DNA from: Rhodococcus koreensis
Lineage (GTDB): Bacteria; Actinomycetota; Actinomycetes; Mycobacteriales; Mycobacteriaceae
DNA: 64,000 nt
Reading direction: 5' to 3'
NCBI RefSeq assembly: GCF_900105905.1
Contig: NZ_FNSV01000005.1
Coordinates: 7,502,001 to 7,566,000, forward strand
Shown here: positions 49,837-59,900 of the stretch, one piece after another
Numbering within the stretch: position 1 is the stretch's first letter
Layout: the number at the start of each line of letters is the position of its first letter
Made by a program: the position numbers and the translations under genes
The notes under the pieces: generated by a model
Told to the model about the DNA's origin: nothing
Databases searched by the model: none
What the model saw: the letters and a program-made list of their open reading frames with translations, nothing else

Positions 49837-50813
49837 TAGGGGCTGCTCCGTCCGCCTTGGTGGATGTTACGCACAGCTGAGGTTAGTTTTCTCGCGATTT
49901 GGCTTCGGCGGCCGGCCGCGAAGTGGAGCCTCGTCTGAACGTCGGCCCATCCTCCGCCATCGGCTCGTTGGCGCTCGATCTCATACAGCGCGTCGGTCAG
50001 CTGCCGATCAGGAATGACGTCGGGGAGCATCATTCTGAGTACGGATTCGCGCCATCCGGTGGGCATTATCGGAGTCCCATCATCATCGACTTCCAAGGCG
50101 CTCACCGCGGAGTGGAACATCGCGATCCATGCGTCCTGAGCGATTTGGCTTGCAGCCATGTCCCGCAACAACTTCTCCTCAGTCGAGCCGCCCGTGGCGC
50201 CGAGAATATCGGTGAGTCCTTCAACTGCGGTCGTGTTGAGGTATACCCGAGGTGTGTCAGTGGATGTGTCAACAATCCACGCTGAATCCTTGAACGGCCT
50301 CAGCCAGGTCTGGCTGCCGTCGCGGAAGTCTTCCTCGACGATGTCGACATCACGTTGGCGGATTGGTTTGGTCGATGTCAGGTCGATGAACCAAGGCTCC
50401 TGAGTGCCACCGACAACACGCCCCGCCACTCCTTCGACCTCAGCGGTAACCGTGAGCGCGAGTGTGGCGCGTCGGATATGCCGCGAGCGCGAAAGATCGA
50501 TGATCCCCTGCCAGCTTCCATCAGCCTGTCGGCTCAGGCGCACGGACGAACGGCTGTTAGTCAATTTCTCAGACAGGACTGCAAGACAAACGACTTCAGT
50601 CCAGTCTCGGTCAGCGAGTTCCGATTCAGGCAACGACGCCTTCAGCTTAAGAGTCGCGATGTCCCAATTGACCCTCCCTGCCTCGTGCAGGGCAACCGTT
50701 CGCTGGGGTCTTGAAATCTGCTTGTACGGCAATTGAGTACCGTCGATAGACACGGACAGGACTTCCAGATCGACGTCACCGAATAGTGTGGGGTACGAGA
50801 AGACCGGTTTCAT
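49836..50813 (-). CDS. Hypothetical protein of the XRE-GHKL operon, 325 aa
   Basis: The ATG overlaps the upstream stop (ATGA), showing translational coupling to the XRE-GHKL gene, and its own stop overlaps the next ATG. The N-terminal 170 residues are beta-rich (SYPTLFGDVDLEVLSVSIDG, ATLALTVTAEVEGVAGRVVGG). The C-terminal half is helical (EEKLLRDMAASQIAQDAWIAMFHSAVSAL, LTDALYEIERQR). No nuclease, helicase or DNA-binding motif is visible and I do not recognise the family. A structural or regulatory subunit is the most that can be inferred. Confidence 0.75.
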   Translation of the reverse strand: MKPVFSYPTLFGDVDLEVLSVSIDGTQLPYKQISRPQRTVALHEAGRVNWDIATLKLKASLPESELADRDWTEVVCLAVLSEKLTNSRSSVRLSRQADGSWQGIIDLSRSRHIRRATLALTVTAEVEGVAGRVVGGTQEPWFIDLTSTKPIRQRDVDIVEEDFRDGSQTWLRPFKDSAWIVDTSTDTPRVYLNTTAVEGLTDILGATGGSTEEKLLRDMAASQIAQDAWIAMFHSAVSALEVDDDGTPIMPTGWRESVLRMMLPDVIPDRQLTDALYEIERQRADGGGWADVQTRLHFAAGRRSQIARKLTSAVRNIHQGGRSSP

Positions 50814-52906
50814 GAAGCACCACCGCGGGCAGCCTGGACCTCGACGACCAGTCGCGCATGGCGTCCGTGGACGGGGTGCGTGGAAGGATCTGTGACGCCG
50901 ACGAAGGTCGCTGACCGCACGCCCGCCTCAATGGCAAGACTACCTCCCTCGATCCGGCACCCTTCACTCGCGTCCAATTCCTGCCACCGGATCGTCGGGC
51001 GTCCTCCTGATCTGACGTCAAATTTGGCGACAGGAGTAAGGAGCCGTTCACTGTCTGATTCCGGTACTTTGAGGGTTACAGCGACATGCCAGGCCCCAGT
51101 GTGATCGATCTGTCCAGTCACTCCTCGGACCGTTGGTGCCCCTAATGACTTACGGATGAATGATGGGTGTGGAGCGTCCAAACGTAGGAGCTCACGGAGG
51201 GCCTTGGGGCCACCGCCGCGCTCGACCTCGCGCTCCCCGACCAGTCCCCGCACTGCCTTGTCGATCTCGGCGCGGAACTCCCTCAGCCTGGTGATTGCGC
51301 CCTTCTCATACGAGGATGTGAGTTCTTCGGTGCGATCCCACCTGTCGTGTTCAGGCGGTTCTGATGCGCGAAGGAACGCCTCGGCAACAGTAACGTCGTC
51401 GTCGTCTCTGCCGGTGGCGTAGCCGGCGAGAAGGACGGCTTGAAATGGAGGAGTACCCAAAGGGATCTCCCGAGGCCGATGTTCGACGATGGTCATACGG
51501 TTGCCGCGCATGAAGGTAACGCGGTTCGTGGACTCTGCGCTCTCCGCCGCAGGGGTTATAAGGAGGATCGAATTGTGAAGTACACCTTTCCCTTTCCTGC
51601 GACCCTGGCCCTTCAGCGGCGTTACAACGAGCGGCACTTCGGCGATCGCCACCTGATCGGCCGCGGTGAGCTCGTTGACTGTTGCATTGTCGAGGTAAGC
51701 GCGCATGGCGCGGCTCAGGGCCGGGTGGTGGCTATTCGGGTCGACAGTCTCCTTGGCGACGACCACCTTGTCGTCGCGCAGCGTTGTGACGCTGGCTTGC
51801 ATCAACGGGCCGGCCGTAAGTCCGCCGACCATCGCTGCCCAGAATCCGTCGGCCAGCGATCGCACGAGTTTGTCGTGCATTTCTTCGAGCGTGCCGGCAT
51901 CGCCTGATGCATCGTGGGCACCCACGATGAGGAAAGACGTACCGGGTTCAGTCGATATCCGATCAAGGCCAAGGCGGCGAACGGTTTCCTCATCCGCCCA
52001 CCACGATCGGGAGGTGCCGCGGTGATCAGGTTCCGTGTCCGGCTCACCAAACCACGCCGGCCCCGCGAAGGGAGTTCCGTCGACCTCATGCCAAGGGAGG
52101 TCGAGGCGTCCAACTAGTCGTCGCTCCGTGCGGCCTTCGTGCGGCGTTGAGAGCGTCGAGTTCATGAGGACCAAACCGAAGCGGCTGGTGGCCCATAGTG
52201 TCGCCTTACCAAGGCCGTAGGACCCGCCGGACCGCAGTCCGGACTGTTTGTGGCTGTCGAGTTGGCGGCGCACAACGGCAGCGAATCGGCCGTCGCTGTA
52301 CTCGGGCCCGGTGAGCCCTGATGCGTTGTAATCCTCGATGCGGAGGAGCAGGAGCGTTTGTTGTTCCTCGAGATCATCCAGCGCAGCTCGCAGACTTCGT
52401 GAGACCTTCTGCTCGGCTGATGCGGCGCTCGTTAGATGGGCTTCCAACTCACCCCACTGAATCGCCGCGAGGAATGAGGTCAAATGCTTGCCGGTCAGTT
52501 CGTGCAATGTGTAATCGACGCGGACCGGACTTGTGGCGTCGAAGCGTTCGTCGAGAGAGTTCTGGGTAGCCTCACGGGCAAGGACTGAGAGGTCTGCCTG
52601 GAAGGCAAACGCGGCAGCGTTACCGTACTCGCGTCCGCCGTCTGCGTGAGCCGGGCGATGATGCCATCGCAGTGGAAGCTCGGCATCGACGTCGGTGGTC
52701 CGGCTAGCAACCGAGGACGCGTCAGTGCCAAGGACTGCCGCGATCTTTGTCTTCATCTCGTCCCGGGGCTCAGAGCGGTTCGTGATCCAGGCGGACACCG
52801 CTGCACGAGTGATACCCAAGTCGCCCGCCAACTGAGCCTGGGATTTGCCTGTTCGGCGAAGCTGCCGACCCAGCCAGGGGCCGAACGCTTCTCCTTGTGA
52901 GGTCAT
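50810..52906 (-). CDS. XRE helix-turn-helix fused to a GHKL (MORC/MutL-like) ATPase
   Basis: A 698-aa protein from ATG 52906; a TTG lies two codons further up, and no Shine-Dalgarno is seen. Residues 10-60 are an XRE HTH (LGRQLRRTGKSQAQLAGDLG, TRAAVSAWITNRSEPRDEM). The rest is a GHKL ATPase: N-box LAREATQNSLDER (about 109-121), LLRIEDYNASGL (G1-like), SGGSYGLGKATLW (G2 lid), and FMRGNRMTIVEHR further on. Fusion of a repressor-type HTH to a MORC-like ATPase suggests a protein that senses or clamps DNA and also controls its own operon. The palindromes at 52964 and 53064 are its likely targets. It heads the 50813-48946 operon and is divergent from the helicase operon. Confidence 0.85.
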   Translation of the reverse strand: MTSQGEAFGPWLGRQLRRTGKSQAQLAGDLGITRAAVSAWITNRSEPRDEMKTKIAAVLGTDASSVASRTTDVDAELPLRWHHRPAHADGGREYGNAAAFAFQADLSVLAREATQNSLDERFDATSPVRVDYTLHELTGKHLTSFLAAIQWGELEAHLTSAASAEQKVSRSLRAALDDLEEQQTLLLLRIEDYNASGLTGPEYSDGRFAAVVRRQLDSHKQSGLRSGGSYGLGKATLWATSRFGLVLMNSTLSTPHEGRTERRLVGRLDLPWHEVDGTPFAGPAWFGEPDTEPDHRGTSRSWWADEETVRRLGLDRISTEPGTSFLIVGAHDASGDAGTLEEMHDKLVRSLADGFWAAMVGGLTAGPLMQASVTTLRDDKVVVAKETVDPNSHHPALSRAMRAYLDNATVNELTAADQVAIAEVPLVVTPLKGQGRRKGKGVLHNSILLITPAAESAESTNRVTFMRGNRMTIVEHRPREIPLGTPPFQAVLLAGYATGRDDDDVTVAEAFLRASEPPEHDRWDRTEELTSSYEKGAITRLREFRAEIDKAVRGLVGEREVERGGGPKALRELLRLDAPHPSFIRKSLGAPTVRGVTGQIDHTGAWHVAVTLKVPESDSERLLTPVAKFDVRSGGRPTIRWQELDASEGCRIEGGSLAIEAGVRSATFVGVTDPSTHPVHGRHARLVVEVQAARGGAS

Positions 52907-52963
52907 TCGCAACGATCCGTTCGTAAGATGTCCGGTTAACGGTCGGCAATCCTATCAGCGCGC

Positions 52964-52989
52964 ATTTGACATCAGGGGCAGTGTCAAAT
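52964..52989. promoter_or_regulatory. Candidate operator 1 in the divergent defence promoter
   Basis: ATTTGACA and TGTCAAAT are perfect 8-nt inverted arms around a 10-nt spacer, 58 nt upstream of the XRE-GHKL start and 196 nt upstream of the helicase start. Size and symmetry fit an XRE-type site. Confidence 0.6.
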
Positions 52990-53063
52990 TGCAAACTCGC
53001 GATCGACCTGTTGTTGCTGGTGGGGGATGTAGCGTGGGTCGCGACGCTACGAATTATTGAAAG

Positions 53064-53082
53064 TTTGACGGCCCTTGGTCAA
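53064..53082. promoter_or_regulatory. Candidate operator 2
   Basis: TTTGAC-N7-GGTCAA repeats the TTGAC/GTCAA arms of operator 1 with 8 nt between the arms, about 85 nt closer to the helicase start. Two sites with the same half-site strengthen the case for a regulated divergent promoter. Confidence 0.45.
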
Positions 53083-53184
53083 CCCTGTCAGACCCAGCGT
53101 GTAACTCTTTATCGCACTGCACCGATTCGGACATCAGATGGCACCATCGGGGGGCCAGCGCCAGCATCGAGGGATGAACCGCGG

Positions 53185-56100
53185 ATGATCACTTCTGACG
53201 GCAACGCCGTATTGACGAAAATTGCTCAGCTCACCGAGCTGGCCCTCGGTACATATGCGTATAACCCCCTTCGGGTCGAGGAGGATGCGAACGGCGAGCG
53301 GCGCATCCACCAGGGCGGTTACGGGGACCGTCAACTCTTCGAACTCGTGCAGAACGCTGCGGACGAGTTGCGTGCAGACGAGCACTGCGGGGGGAAGATT
53401 CAGGCCGTGCTTACGGGGGAGTACCTGTACTGCGCCAACGAAGGGTCGCCGATGACTCCGGAAGGAGTCGACACAATCCTGCGTATGGGCGTTTCCAAGA
53501 AACGTGGTGGCCAGATCGGACGCTTCGGCGTGGGCGTGAAATCAGTGCTGTCAGTGACCCGGACCCCACAATTTTTCAGCCAGACCGGTTCGTTCGGCTT
53601 CGATGCGGACTGGTCGGCTGCCGAGATTCTCAGTGCAGTTAATAGTGGGAGACGCGAGAAGGGGCTTGTTCCTCTGGAGTCGGTGGGCGAGACGCCGGTG
53701 CTGCGGTTGGCGCGCGCGCTCGATGTAGCGTACGAGCGCGCGCGCGACCAAATCCTCGATGAGATGCTCGGATGGGCGAGTACCGTGGTGCGGCTCCCAC
53801 TGGTGCACGGTGCGGACGCACGTCTGGGCGATGACTTCCATCAGAGCGCTCAGAACCGACTGGCCGCACCCGGTCGGGAGTTCCCTCATCTGTTCCAGCT
53901 CTTTTCGCCCCATGTGGGCAGTGTGGTCCTGGAAGACCGGCGAGAGATGCCCGTCGTTCGTCGCGAAATACATGTAGGGCACCAAGGAGAGTTCCGCACG
54001 ATTCATCAATCGAGACCTGGTGCGAAAGCGAGCTCGGAGAGCTTTCATGTGTTTACCAGACCGCACCAGGTGACTGAGGAAGTGCGCGAATCGGCGGGAG
54101 AGCTGCACGACCGAGTAACTATTGATATCTCATGGGCGGTGCCGAACTACACGATTTCGCCCGGATCTTCGTACAGGACTGTCCCAAACGACCGTGGCAC
54201 TTTTTGGTCCTACTTTCCGACCAAGTACCCGACTACTCTCAGCGGTGCGCTCAATGCGGCGTGGAAGACTAACGAGGATCGTCAGAATCTGCTTGACAGT
54301 AGCGACCTGAATAGGGAGCTGCTCAAAGTATCGGCAGAATTGGTAGTCAATTCGTTGAAAGAATTGTCGGTTCCGGACGATCCGGCTGCGTACTTGCCGT
54401 TGCTTCCCGGCCGCGCTAAGGAGTCACCCAACTGGGCCTGCAAGGAACTCACCGAGCAAATTTGGAGGCTTGCTGCGCACAGTTCCTCGCTGCCAGACCA
54501 GGATGGCAAGATGCGAAAGCCGAGCGAGCTTCGCATTCACCGGGACAAGCTTTCGGATCAGGCTTTGGCGCTCTGGAGGGAATACCCCGGACGCCCCCGC
54601 AACTGGGTTCACCATTCGGTGGAAGGGCCGGGTTCACGTCGAGGAAAGATGAATCACATCCTCGAAGCCGCCTCCCATGATGAGCCGGAGTCGACTCGTG
54701 ACTGGCTCGAGGCACTCGTCAAGGATGGCACGGCGGAGGCTTCTGCAGCAGCCATCCGGGTGCTCGCGCATCTGCTCGAGCACGACCTGGACGGATCGAG
54801 TTTTGCGACAGAGGCGACAGACGCTCGCGCGGCGAAGATCGTTATGACCGAGGATGGCGAGTTCGTTGCGCCAATCGCAGGCAAGTTGTTCCGTCGATCG
54901 GTTGAGGACGGATTGCGAGATGATCTGGAGTATGTCCACCAGAGTATCGCCGAGAACGCATCTATTCTGCCTCTCCTGGATAAACTCGGCATCCGTGAAG
55001 CAGACACGGAGGGGCGGTTTCACAGCGTTCTAGATCAGGGATTCCGCGGATATACGCCGCAATCTTGGACTCGTTTCTGGGAACTACTACGGAAAGCGGG
55101 AGGAGCCTCTCAAACTCGAACGATTCGTGACAAGGTCAAGAATGTTGACACGACTTTGCAGGTTAAGACCGTTGAAGGCAGATTTATCCCGATTAGAGCC
55201 TCTATTTGGCCCGGGATAGTCGTGCCGGCGGACGGCTCGCGCGATGGTGATCTTACGGTCGATATTAGGTTCCACGCTGACGACAGGTCCATATTACGGG
55301 AGTTAGGCGTGACGGATCGCCCAACCACTGGTTTCAAGCCAGAAGAGGACGGCTGGTTCGAGGAGTACACGCAGGCGATGTACGACGATTATTGCGGAGA
55401 GCTTGGTGCTACCGAGAAGCGTGTTCAGCTGAAGACAATCAGGTTCGAAGGCGCACCCACTGCAGGACCGCTGCACCTGTTCAAACGGTTGTCGGCGGAT
55501 GGAAAAGCAGCGTTCCTAGGCGCTATTCCTGATGAAGGTCTGATCGAGAATTGGAGCCGCACGATCGGCCGTCAAGGGAACACTCGTGTTCAGGTCATGT
55601 CGCCGATCCGGTGGCTCATTCGAACCTACGGTGCGGTCGACACCTCAAGGGGCCTGCGCTCATTGGTCGACGCAGTAGGGCCGCAGTTGCAGGACTACGC
55701 GGAGGTGCTACCCGTCGCGAAGATCAGTTCGGTGAAGGCACAGCGCCTCCGTCTCCCCACACGAGTCGGGGAGGTCGAGTCTGAGCGTTGGTCTGATCTG
55801 CTCGCGATGGTGAAGAAGAGCACAGACGATGGATTCGTGGGGCGAACGTACGCTCTTCTGATTCGGGTGGCATACGACCTGCTACTCGACGAAGAAGCTG
55901 TTCGATGCCGAGTTGGCGACAGCTGGGATCTTCTACCGGACGGCGATATTGCGGTCGCGTTGAATAAGGAGGAATACGCTGAGCTGATCCGCGAGAAACA
56001 TCCCGCTTTGCTTGTCGAGTCCCCGAACGACGCTGAGCAGGCTGATCTCATGATCCGGGAATGGGGAATGCGGACAGTTGCAGACGTCATCGAAAAGCGC

Positions 56101-57990
56101 GTGCGATGGGTCGCAACTGGGCCGGCGACGGCGATCGCCGATGTGTATCCCGCGCTGCGTCAGCGACTTGGTTCGCGGATCAACGGACTTGTCCTACAAA
56201 GATGTAGTGATCTGGAAGAGGTCGTCCGAACGCCGAGCGGCACTAGGTTGACGCCGTTGAAGAGTGCTCGTGAGGAGAGCACCGTGCTGGTCCCCGCCGC
56301 CTCCTCCGAGGAATCCGCTTTGGTGCTCGCGGATGGTGAATTCGGGTTCGGCCTGGGTGTCAGCGGCTGCCGTTTGGTTCTCGAGGCGCAGCGCAAGCAG
56401 GAGGAGGACCAGGCGCTCAAGGCACGGATCAATGAGATTCGTAGATGCTCGAGCGTCGTTGACAAGTTGGCGCTGCTTATCGAGGAGGCAGACTTGCGCA
56501 GCGGATTACCCGACGGGCTCGTCGCCAGTGAGACCGCGGAGTCAGGCAGGGAGCCGAATGTACGCCGCTTGGCAGAATTGGCCTACAGCGCACACGACGA
56601 CGGCGTGTTGCGGGCGTATGCCAAGGAAATCGCTTCTCGACTCCCCGGGACCCCCAGTCGTTTTGACGGTGGATATGCAGCGTTGAAGTTCGTAACCGAT
56701 CTGGGCTTCCCAGATCCGTTTGCGGGTGCCCGTATTCCATCACCACCACAACGAGAGGAGGCGGAGGGGCCGTCTGATTTCCCGTCGCTACACGAATATC
56801 AGGAGGAGATCGCTGCCAGATTCGTCGAGTTTCTGCGCAGTTCGGCACCTCAGCGCGCAATGTTGAGTCTGCCTACCGGAGCGGGAAAGACTCGGGTTGC
56901 GGCTGAAGGTGTGATTCGGTGGATCCGCGATTCGGGCGCCCCCGGAGGGCCGATCTTGTGGATCGCGCAAACGGGGGAACTCTGCGAGCAGGCTGTGCAG
57001 TCGTGGAAGTTTGTGTGGGAAAAGGTTGGCCCGGGCCAAGCACTGATCATCGACAGACTCTGGCACAATAACTCGGCGACTCCGGTGACGGGACGTGCGC
57101 ATCTCGTGGTAGCGACAGATGCGAAGCTGCGGTCGTGCCTGGATGCCGATGACTATGCGTGGCTGCGCGAATCCTCGCTCGTCATTGTCGACGAAGCGCA
57201 CGTCGCGATATCGCCCCAATACACTGGGATTCTCGAGCAGCTGGGCCTCACCCACCGCACGACTTCACGCCCTCTCGTGGGATTGACAGCGACACCATTT
57301 CGCAATGATTCGGAACTAACCCGCCGTCTGGCGCAGAGATTCGGTGACCAGCGCATGGACAAGGGAATCTTGGGAGACAAACCAATCTCGCGCTTGCAGG
57401 ATCTGGGAATCCTGTCTCGAGTGGAGCATCGTGAACTCGTAGGCGCCGACATGGCCCTCCGCCCACATGAGTTGGCCGAAGTCGAGAAGCTCAATGGATT
57501 CCTACCTAAGAGCGCCGAGCAGCGTCTTGCCGATGACGGCGACCGCAACAAGGTACTCATCGAAGAGATAACCAACCTGCCGTCGGACTGGCCTGTGCTC
57601 GTGTTTGCCACATCCGTCGAGCACGCGAAGTTCCTTGCAGCAAAGCTCAGCGACAAGGGCATCCGGTCCGTAGCCATTGACTCTGCGACGCCCCTGTCCG
57701 AACGCCGTAAGCGGGTTGATGCGTTTCGGAAGGGAGAGATTCGGGTCATCACCAACTACGGAGTTCTCTCGCAGGGGTTCGACGCTCCCGCGACGCGTGC
57801 GGTCGTTATCGCGCGGCCGGTGTACAGCGCGAATGTCTACCAGCAAATGATCGGTAGGGGGCTTCGCGGTGTGCGGAACGGCGGCAAGGATAGCTGCTTG
57901 ATTCTTGACATGAGAGACAACATCACCAACTTTGATAACAGTCTGGCCTTCACCGACTTCGAGTACCTGTGGCAAGAGGAACAGCGATGA
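53185..57990 (+). CDS. Sacsin/GHKL ATPase-SF2 DEAD/DEAH helicase fusion
   Basis: A 1601-aa protein from ATG 53185. Residues 1-200 are a GHKL ATPase of the sacsin Nov type: LFELVQNAADELR (N-box), YLYCANEGSPMTPEGVDTIL, GRFGVGVKSVLSVT (G2). Residues 1200-1600 are an SF2 helicase: LHEYQEEI, LSLPTGAGKTRVAAE (Walker A near 1231), LVIVDEAHVAI (DEAH near 1336), GLTATPFRN, VITNYGVLSQGFDAPATRAVVI and QMIGRGLRG (near 1553). The 1000 residues between are mixed and unassigned. Such proteins occur in restriction-like and DISARM-related loci and probably load or translocate on invading DNA. It is the first gene of a four-gene operon with 4-nt overlaps. Confidence 0.9.
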   Translation: MITSDGNAVLTKIAQLTELALGTYAYNPLRVEEDANGERRIHQGGYGDRQLFELVQNAADELRADEHCGGKIQAVLTGEYLYCANEGSPMTPEGVDTILRMGVSKKRGGQIGRFGVGVKSVLSVTRTPQFFSQTGSFGFDADWSAAEILSAVNSGRREKGLVPLESVGETPVLRLARALDVAYERARDQILDEMLGWASTVVRLPLVHGADARLGDDFHQSAQNRLAAPGREFPHLFQLFSPHVGSVVLEDRREMPVVRREIHVGHQGEFRTIHQSRPGAKASSESFHVFTRPHQVTEEVRESAGELHDRVTIDISWAVPNYTISPGSSYRTVPNDRGTFWSYFPTKYPTTLSGALNAAWKTNEDRQNLLDSSDLNRELLKVSAELVVNSLKELSVPDDPAAYLPLLPGRAKESPNWACKELTEQIWRLAAHSSSLPDQDGKMRKPSELRIHRDKLSDQALALWREYPGRPRNWVHHSVEGPGSRRGKMNHILEAASHDEPESTRDWLEALVKDGTAEASAAAIRVLAHLLEHDLDGSSFATEATDARAAKIVMTEDGEFVAPIAGKLFRRSVEDGLRDDLEYVHQSIAENASILPLLDKLGIREADTEGRFHSVLDQGFRGYTPQSWTRFWELLRKAGGASQTRTIRDKVKNVDTTLQVKTVEGRFIPIRASIWPGIVVPADGSRDGDLTVDIRFHADDRSILRELGVTDRPTTGFKPEEDGWFEEYTQAMYDDYCGELGATEKRVQLKTIRFEGAPTAGPLHLFKRLSADGKAAFLGAIPDEGLIENWSRTIGRQGNTRVQVMSPIRWLIRTYGAVDTSRGLRSLVDAVGPQLQDYAEVLPVAKISSVKAQRLRLPTRVGEVESERWSDLLAMVKKSTDDGFVGRTYALLIRVAYDLLLDEEAVRCRVGDSWDLLPDGDIAVALNKEEYAELIREKHPALLVESPNDAEQADLMIREWGMRTVADVIEKRVRWVATGPATAIADVYPALRQRLGSRINGLVLQRCSDLEEVVRTPSGTRLTPLKSAREESTVLVPAASSEESALVLADGEFGFGLGVSGCRLVLEAQRKQEEDQALKARINEIRRCSSVVDKLALLIEEADLRSGLPDGLVASETAESGREPNVRRLAELAYSAHDDGVLRAYAKEIASRLPGTPSRFDGGYAALKFVTDLGFPDPFAGARIPSPPQREEAEGPSDFPSLHEYQEEIAARFVEFLRSSAPQRAMLSLPTGAGKTRVAAEGVIRWIRDSGAPGGPILWIAQTGELCEQAVQSWKFVWEKVGPGQALIIDRLWHNNSATPVTGRAHLVVATDAKLRSCLDADDYAWLRESSLVIVDEAHVAISPQYTGILEQLGLTHRTTSRPLVGLTATPFRNDSELTRRLAQRFGDQRMDKGILGDKPISRLQDLGILSRVEHRELVGADMALRPHELAEVEKLNGFLPKSAEQRLADDGDRNKVLIEEITNLPSDWPVLVFATSVEHAKFLAAKLSDKGIRSVAIDSATPLSERRKRVDAFRKGEIRVITNYGVLSQGFDAPATRAVVIARPVYSANVYQQMIGRGLRGVRNGGKDSCLILDMRDNITNFDNSLAFTDFEYLWQEEQR

Positions 57991-59900
57991 CGATGACTGG
58001 CACGGAGGCTGTCGGTCTCACTTCTGACCAGATGGCGGTGGTCGAGCAGCCTTCGAGTGCTATGACTTTGGTGACCGCTGGTGCTGGGGCAGGTAAGACG
58101 ACAACCCTTACATATCGCCTCGAGTACCTAACCGGAGTGGAAGAGCTGTCAGCCAGCGAAATCCTTGTACTCAGCTTTTCGAGGGCATCGGTACGCGAAC
58201 TGCGTGATCGGGTGGATCGGTTGGCCACGACGGCTCGTCGAGTTCGTGCGCAGACCTTCGATGGGTGGGCGCGGTCGGTTCTTCTGCAAGCTGGCTACAG
58301 TCGGGAGGATCTCGCAGGTCTGACATTCGATGGGCGAATTGCGCAAGCCGTCGTAGCCATTGAAAGCGGAATTGTCGACGAGTTTGAGCACGGTGCTCCG
58401 GCGCATGTGGTCATCGACGAGGTCCAGGACCTCGTCGGAGTGCGGCGAGAGATGGTTGAAGCGCTGTTGGATAGATATGCCGACAGCTGCGGATTCACCG
58501 TGGTTGGTGATGCGGCGCAGTCGATTTACGGATTCCAGGTTGCGGATCTCGACGAGCGTGCGGCCGAGACGAACCGATTCTTCGATTGGGTGCGCGTGTC
58601 TTTTGCTGACGACCTTGTCGAAGTGACCCTGGGGGACAATTTTCGGGCGCGTACGTCCGAAGCGCGAGTCGCCCTCCCGTTCGGCGAGCGCCTTCAGGGG
58701 TTGCCGGCTGATCAGGCTGCGGCCGATGCTGAAGCATCAATGGTTCACGCCGAACTGTGTTCGGTGCTCGATTCAGTCCCTGATTTTGGGCAAGTGAGCG
58801 ACCCGTTTGTTCAGGATTCCCTCCAGCTGTCTGGCGGGACGACGGCGGTCCTGTGTCGTGACAATGGCCAGGTGCTTCGTCTGTCAGAGGATCTGAACAA
58901 GTATGGCGTCCCACACCGAATTCAACGTTCACCGCGGGCGCGCCCGGCACCGGCATGGGTGACGCAGTTACTGCTGTGTGCGCGCGGCGCAACGCTCACC
59001 GAAGAGAAGTTCGTCGAAATCGTGTCGGGGATTCAGGCTGTCACTGACGATCCGGCACGCGTGTGGCGTGTATTGCGTCGTGTTGCGGCGAGTTCAGGAA
59101 ATCGTCTGGATATCGAGGGCATTCGCCGGGCCGTTGCTGAAGGTCGCCTGCCGGATGAACTGACCGCGGAACCTGTTCATTCTCTCGTATTGTCTACCGT
59201 CCATCGGGCAAAGGGGCTCGAGTTCGACCGAGTTTTGATCGTGGAACCGGAGGCGCTCAAAAGCCGGGGAAGCGACGGGGTGGATATACCAGCGGAAGCT
59301 CGTCTCCTGTACGTTGCCATGACGCGAGCTCGTGATGATCTGTATCGCATTGCGAAACCATCTACTTGGATGTTGCGCAAGGCGCATCGTGGATATATGC
59401 CTGTCGAACGCTGGTATGTTGGAGGCCGCGAAAGGTGGGCACGAAACGGCATCGAGGCGCTCGAAGTCGACGTATGTCATGACGCCCCTGCCGAGTCTGA
59501 CTCGGATGCCGCCGGGGCGCAGCGGTACCTGCACGAGAGCGTGCACGCGGGAGATGCTGTCGAGCTTCGTCGTCTCCACGATCTGCCGATGTCTTCCGTG
59601 GAGAGCCCGCCATTCGGGATTTTCCATGACGGTCGTCCAGTCGGTGTGACCTCGGAACGGTTCCGCCAAGACCTGTGGAGGCTTCTGAAGCTCAGTCGAG
59701 GATATGACGTGAGGCGATGGCCCCAGAGGATCTCCGGCCTCCAGATAGATGCAGTGGAGTCGGTTGCTGGTTCCGCATCGGTCACCGAACGCTGCGGGTT
59801 GGGCGATCGCGGGGTGTGGATCGCTCCCCGGCTTTGTGGACTGGGGCATTTCGATTGGAAGACCGACAAATTTGACGAGGAAGGCGGGACCGTCTTGTGA
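57987..59900 (+). CDS. UvrD/Rep-like SF1A helicase
   Basis: A 637-aa protein. The ATG at 57987 overlaps the previous stop (ATGA) and has AGAGGA 7 nt upstream, so it is preferred to the GTG at 57969. All SF1A motifs are visible: Walker A TAGAGAGKTTTLTYRLEYL (about 28-45), VIDEVQDLVG (about 142), GDAAQSIYGFQ (motif III), VHRAKGLEFDRVLIVEPE (V), RLLYVAMTRARDDLYRI (VI). It is small compared with UvrD (about 720 aa) and the 1B/2B insertions look reduced. No nuclease domain is fused. As part of the operon it likely unwinds or strips DNA for the DrmA/DrmB-like proteins. Confidence 0.92.
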   Translation: MTMTGTEAVGLTSDQMAVVEQPSSAMTLVTAGAGAGKTTTLTYRLEYLTGVEELSASEILVLSFSRASVRELRDRVDRLATTARRVRAQTFDGWARSVLLQAGYSREDLAGLTFDGRIAQAVVAIESGIVDEFEHGAPAHVVIDEVQDLVGVRREMVEALLDRYADSCGFTVVGDAAQSIYGFQVADLDERAAETNRFFDWVRVSFADDLVEVTLGDNFRARTSEARVALPFGERLQGLPADQAAADAEASMVHAELCSVLDSVPDFGQVSDPFVQDSLQLSGGTTAVLCRDNGQVLRLSEDLNKYGVPHRIQRSPRARPAPAWVTQLLLCARGATLTEEKFVEIVSGIQAVTDDPARVWRVLRRVAASSGNRLDIEGIRRAVAEGRLPDELTAEPVHSLVLSTVHRAKGLEFDRVLIVEPEALKSRGSDGVDIPAEARLLYVAMTRARDDLYRIAKPSTWMLRKAHRGYMPVERWYVGGRERWARNGIEALEVDVCHDAPAESDSDAAGAQRYLHESVHAGDAVELRRLHDLPMSSVESPPFGIFHDGRPVGVTSERFRQDLWRLLKLSRGYDVRRWPQRISGLQIDAVESVAGSASVTERCGLGDRGVWIAPRLCGLGHFDWKTDKFDEEGGTVL

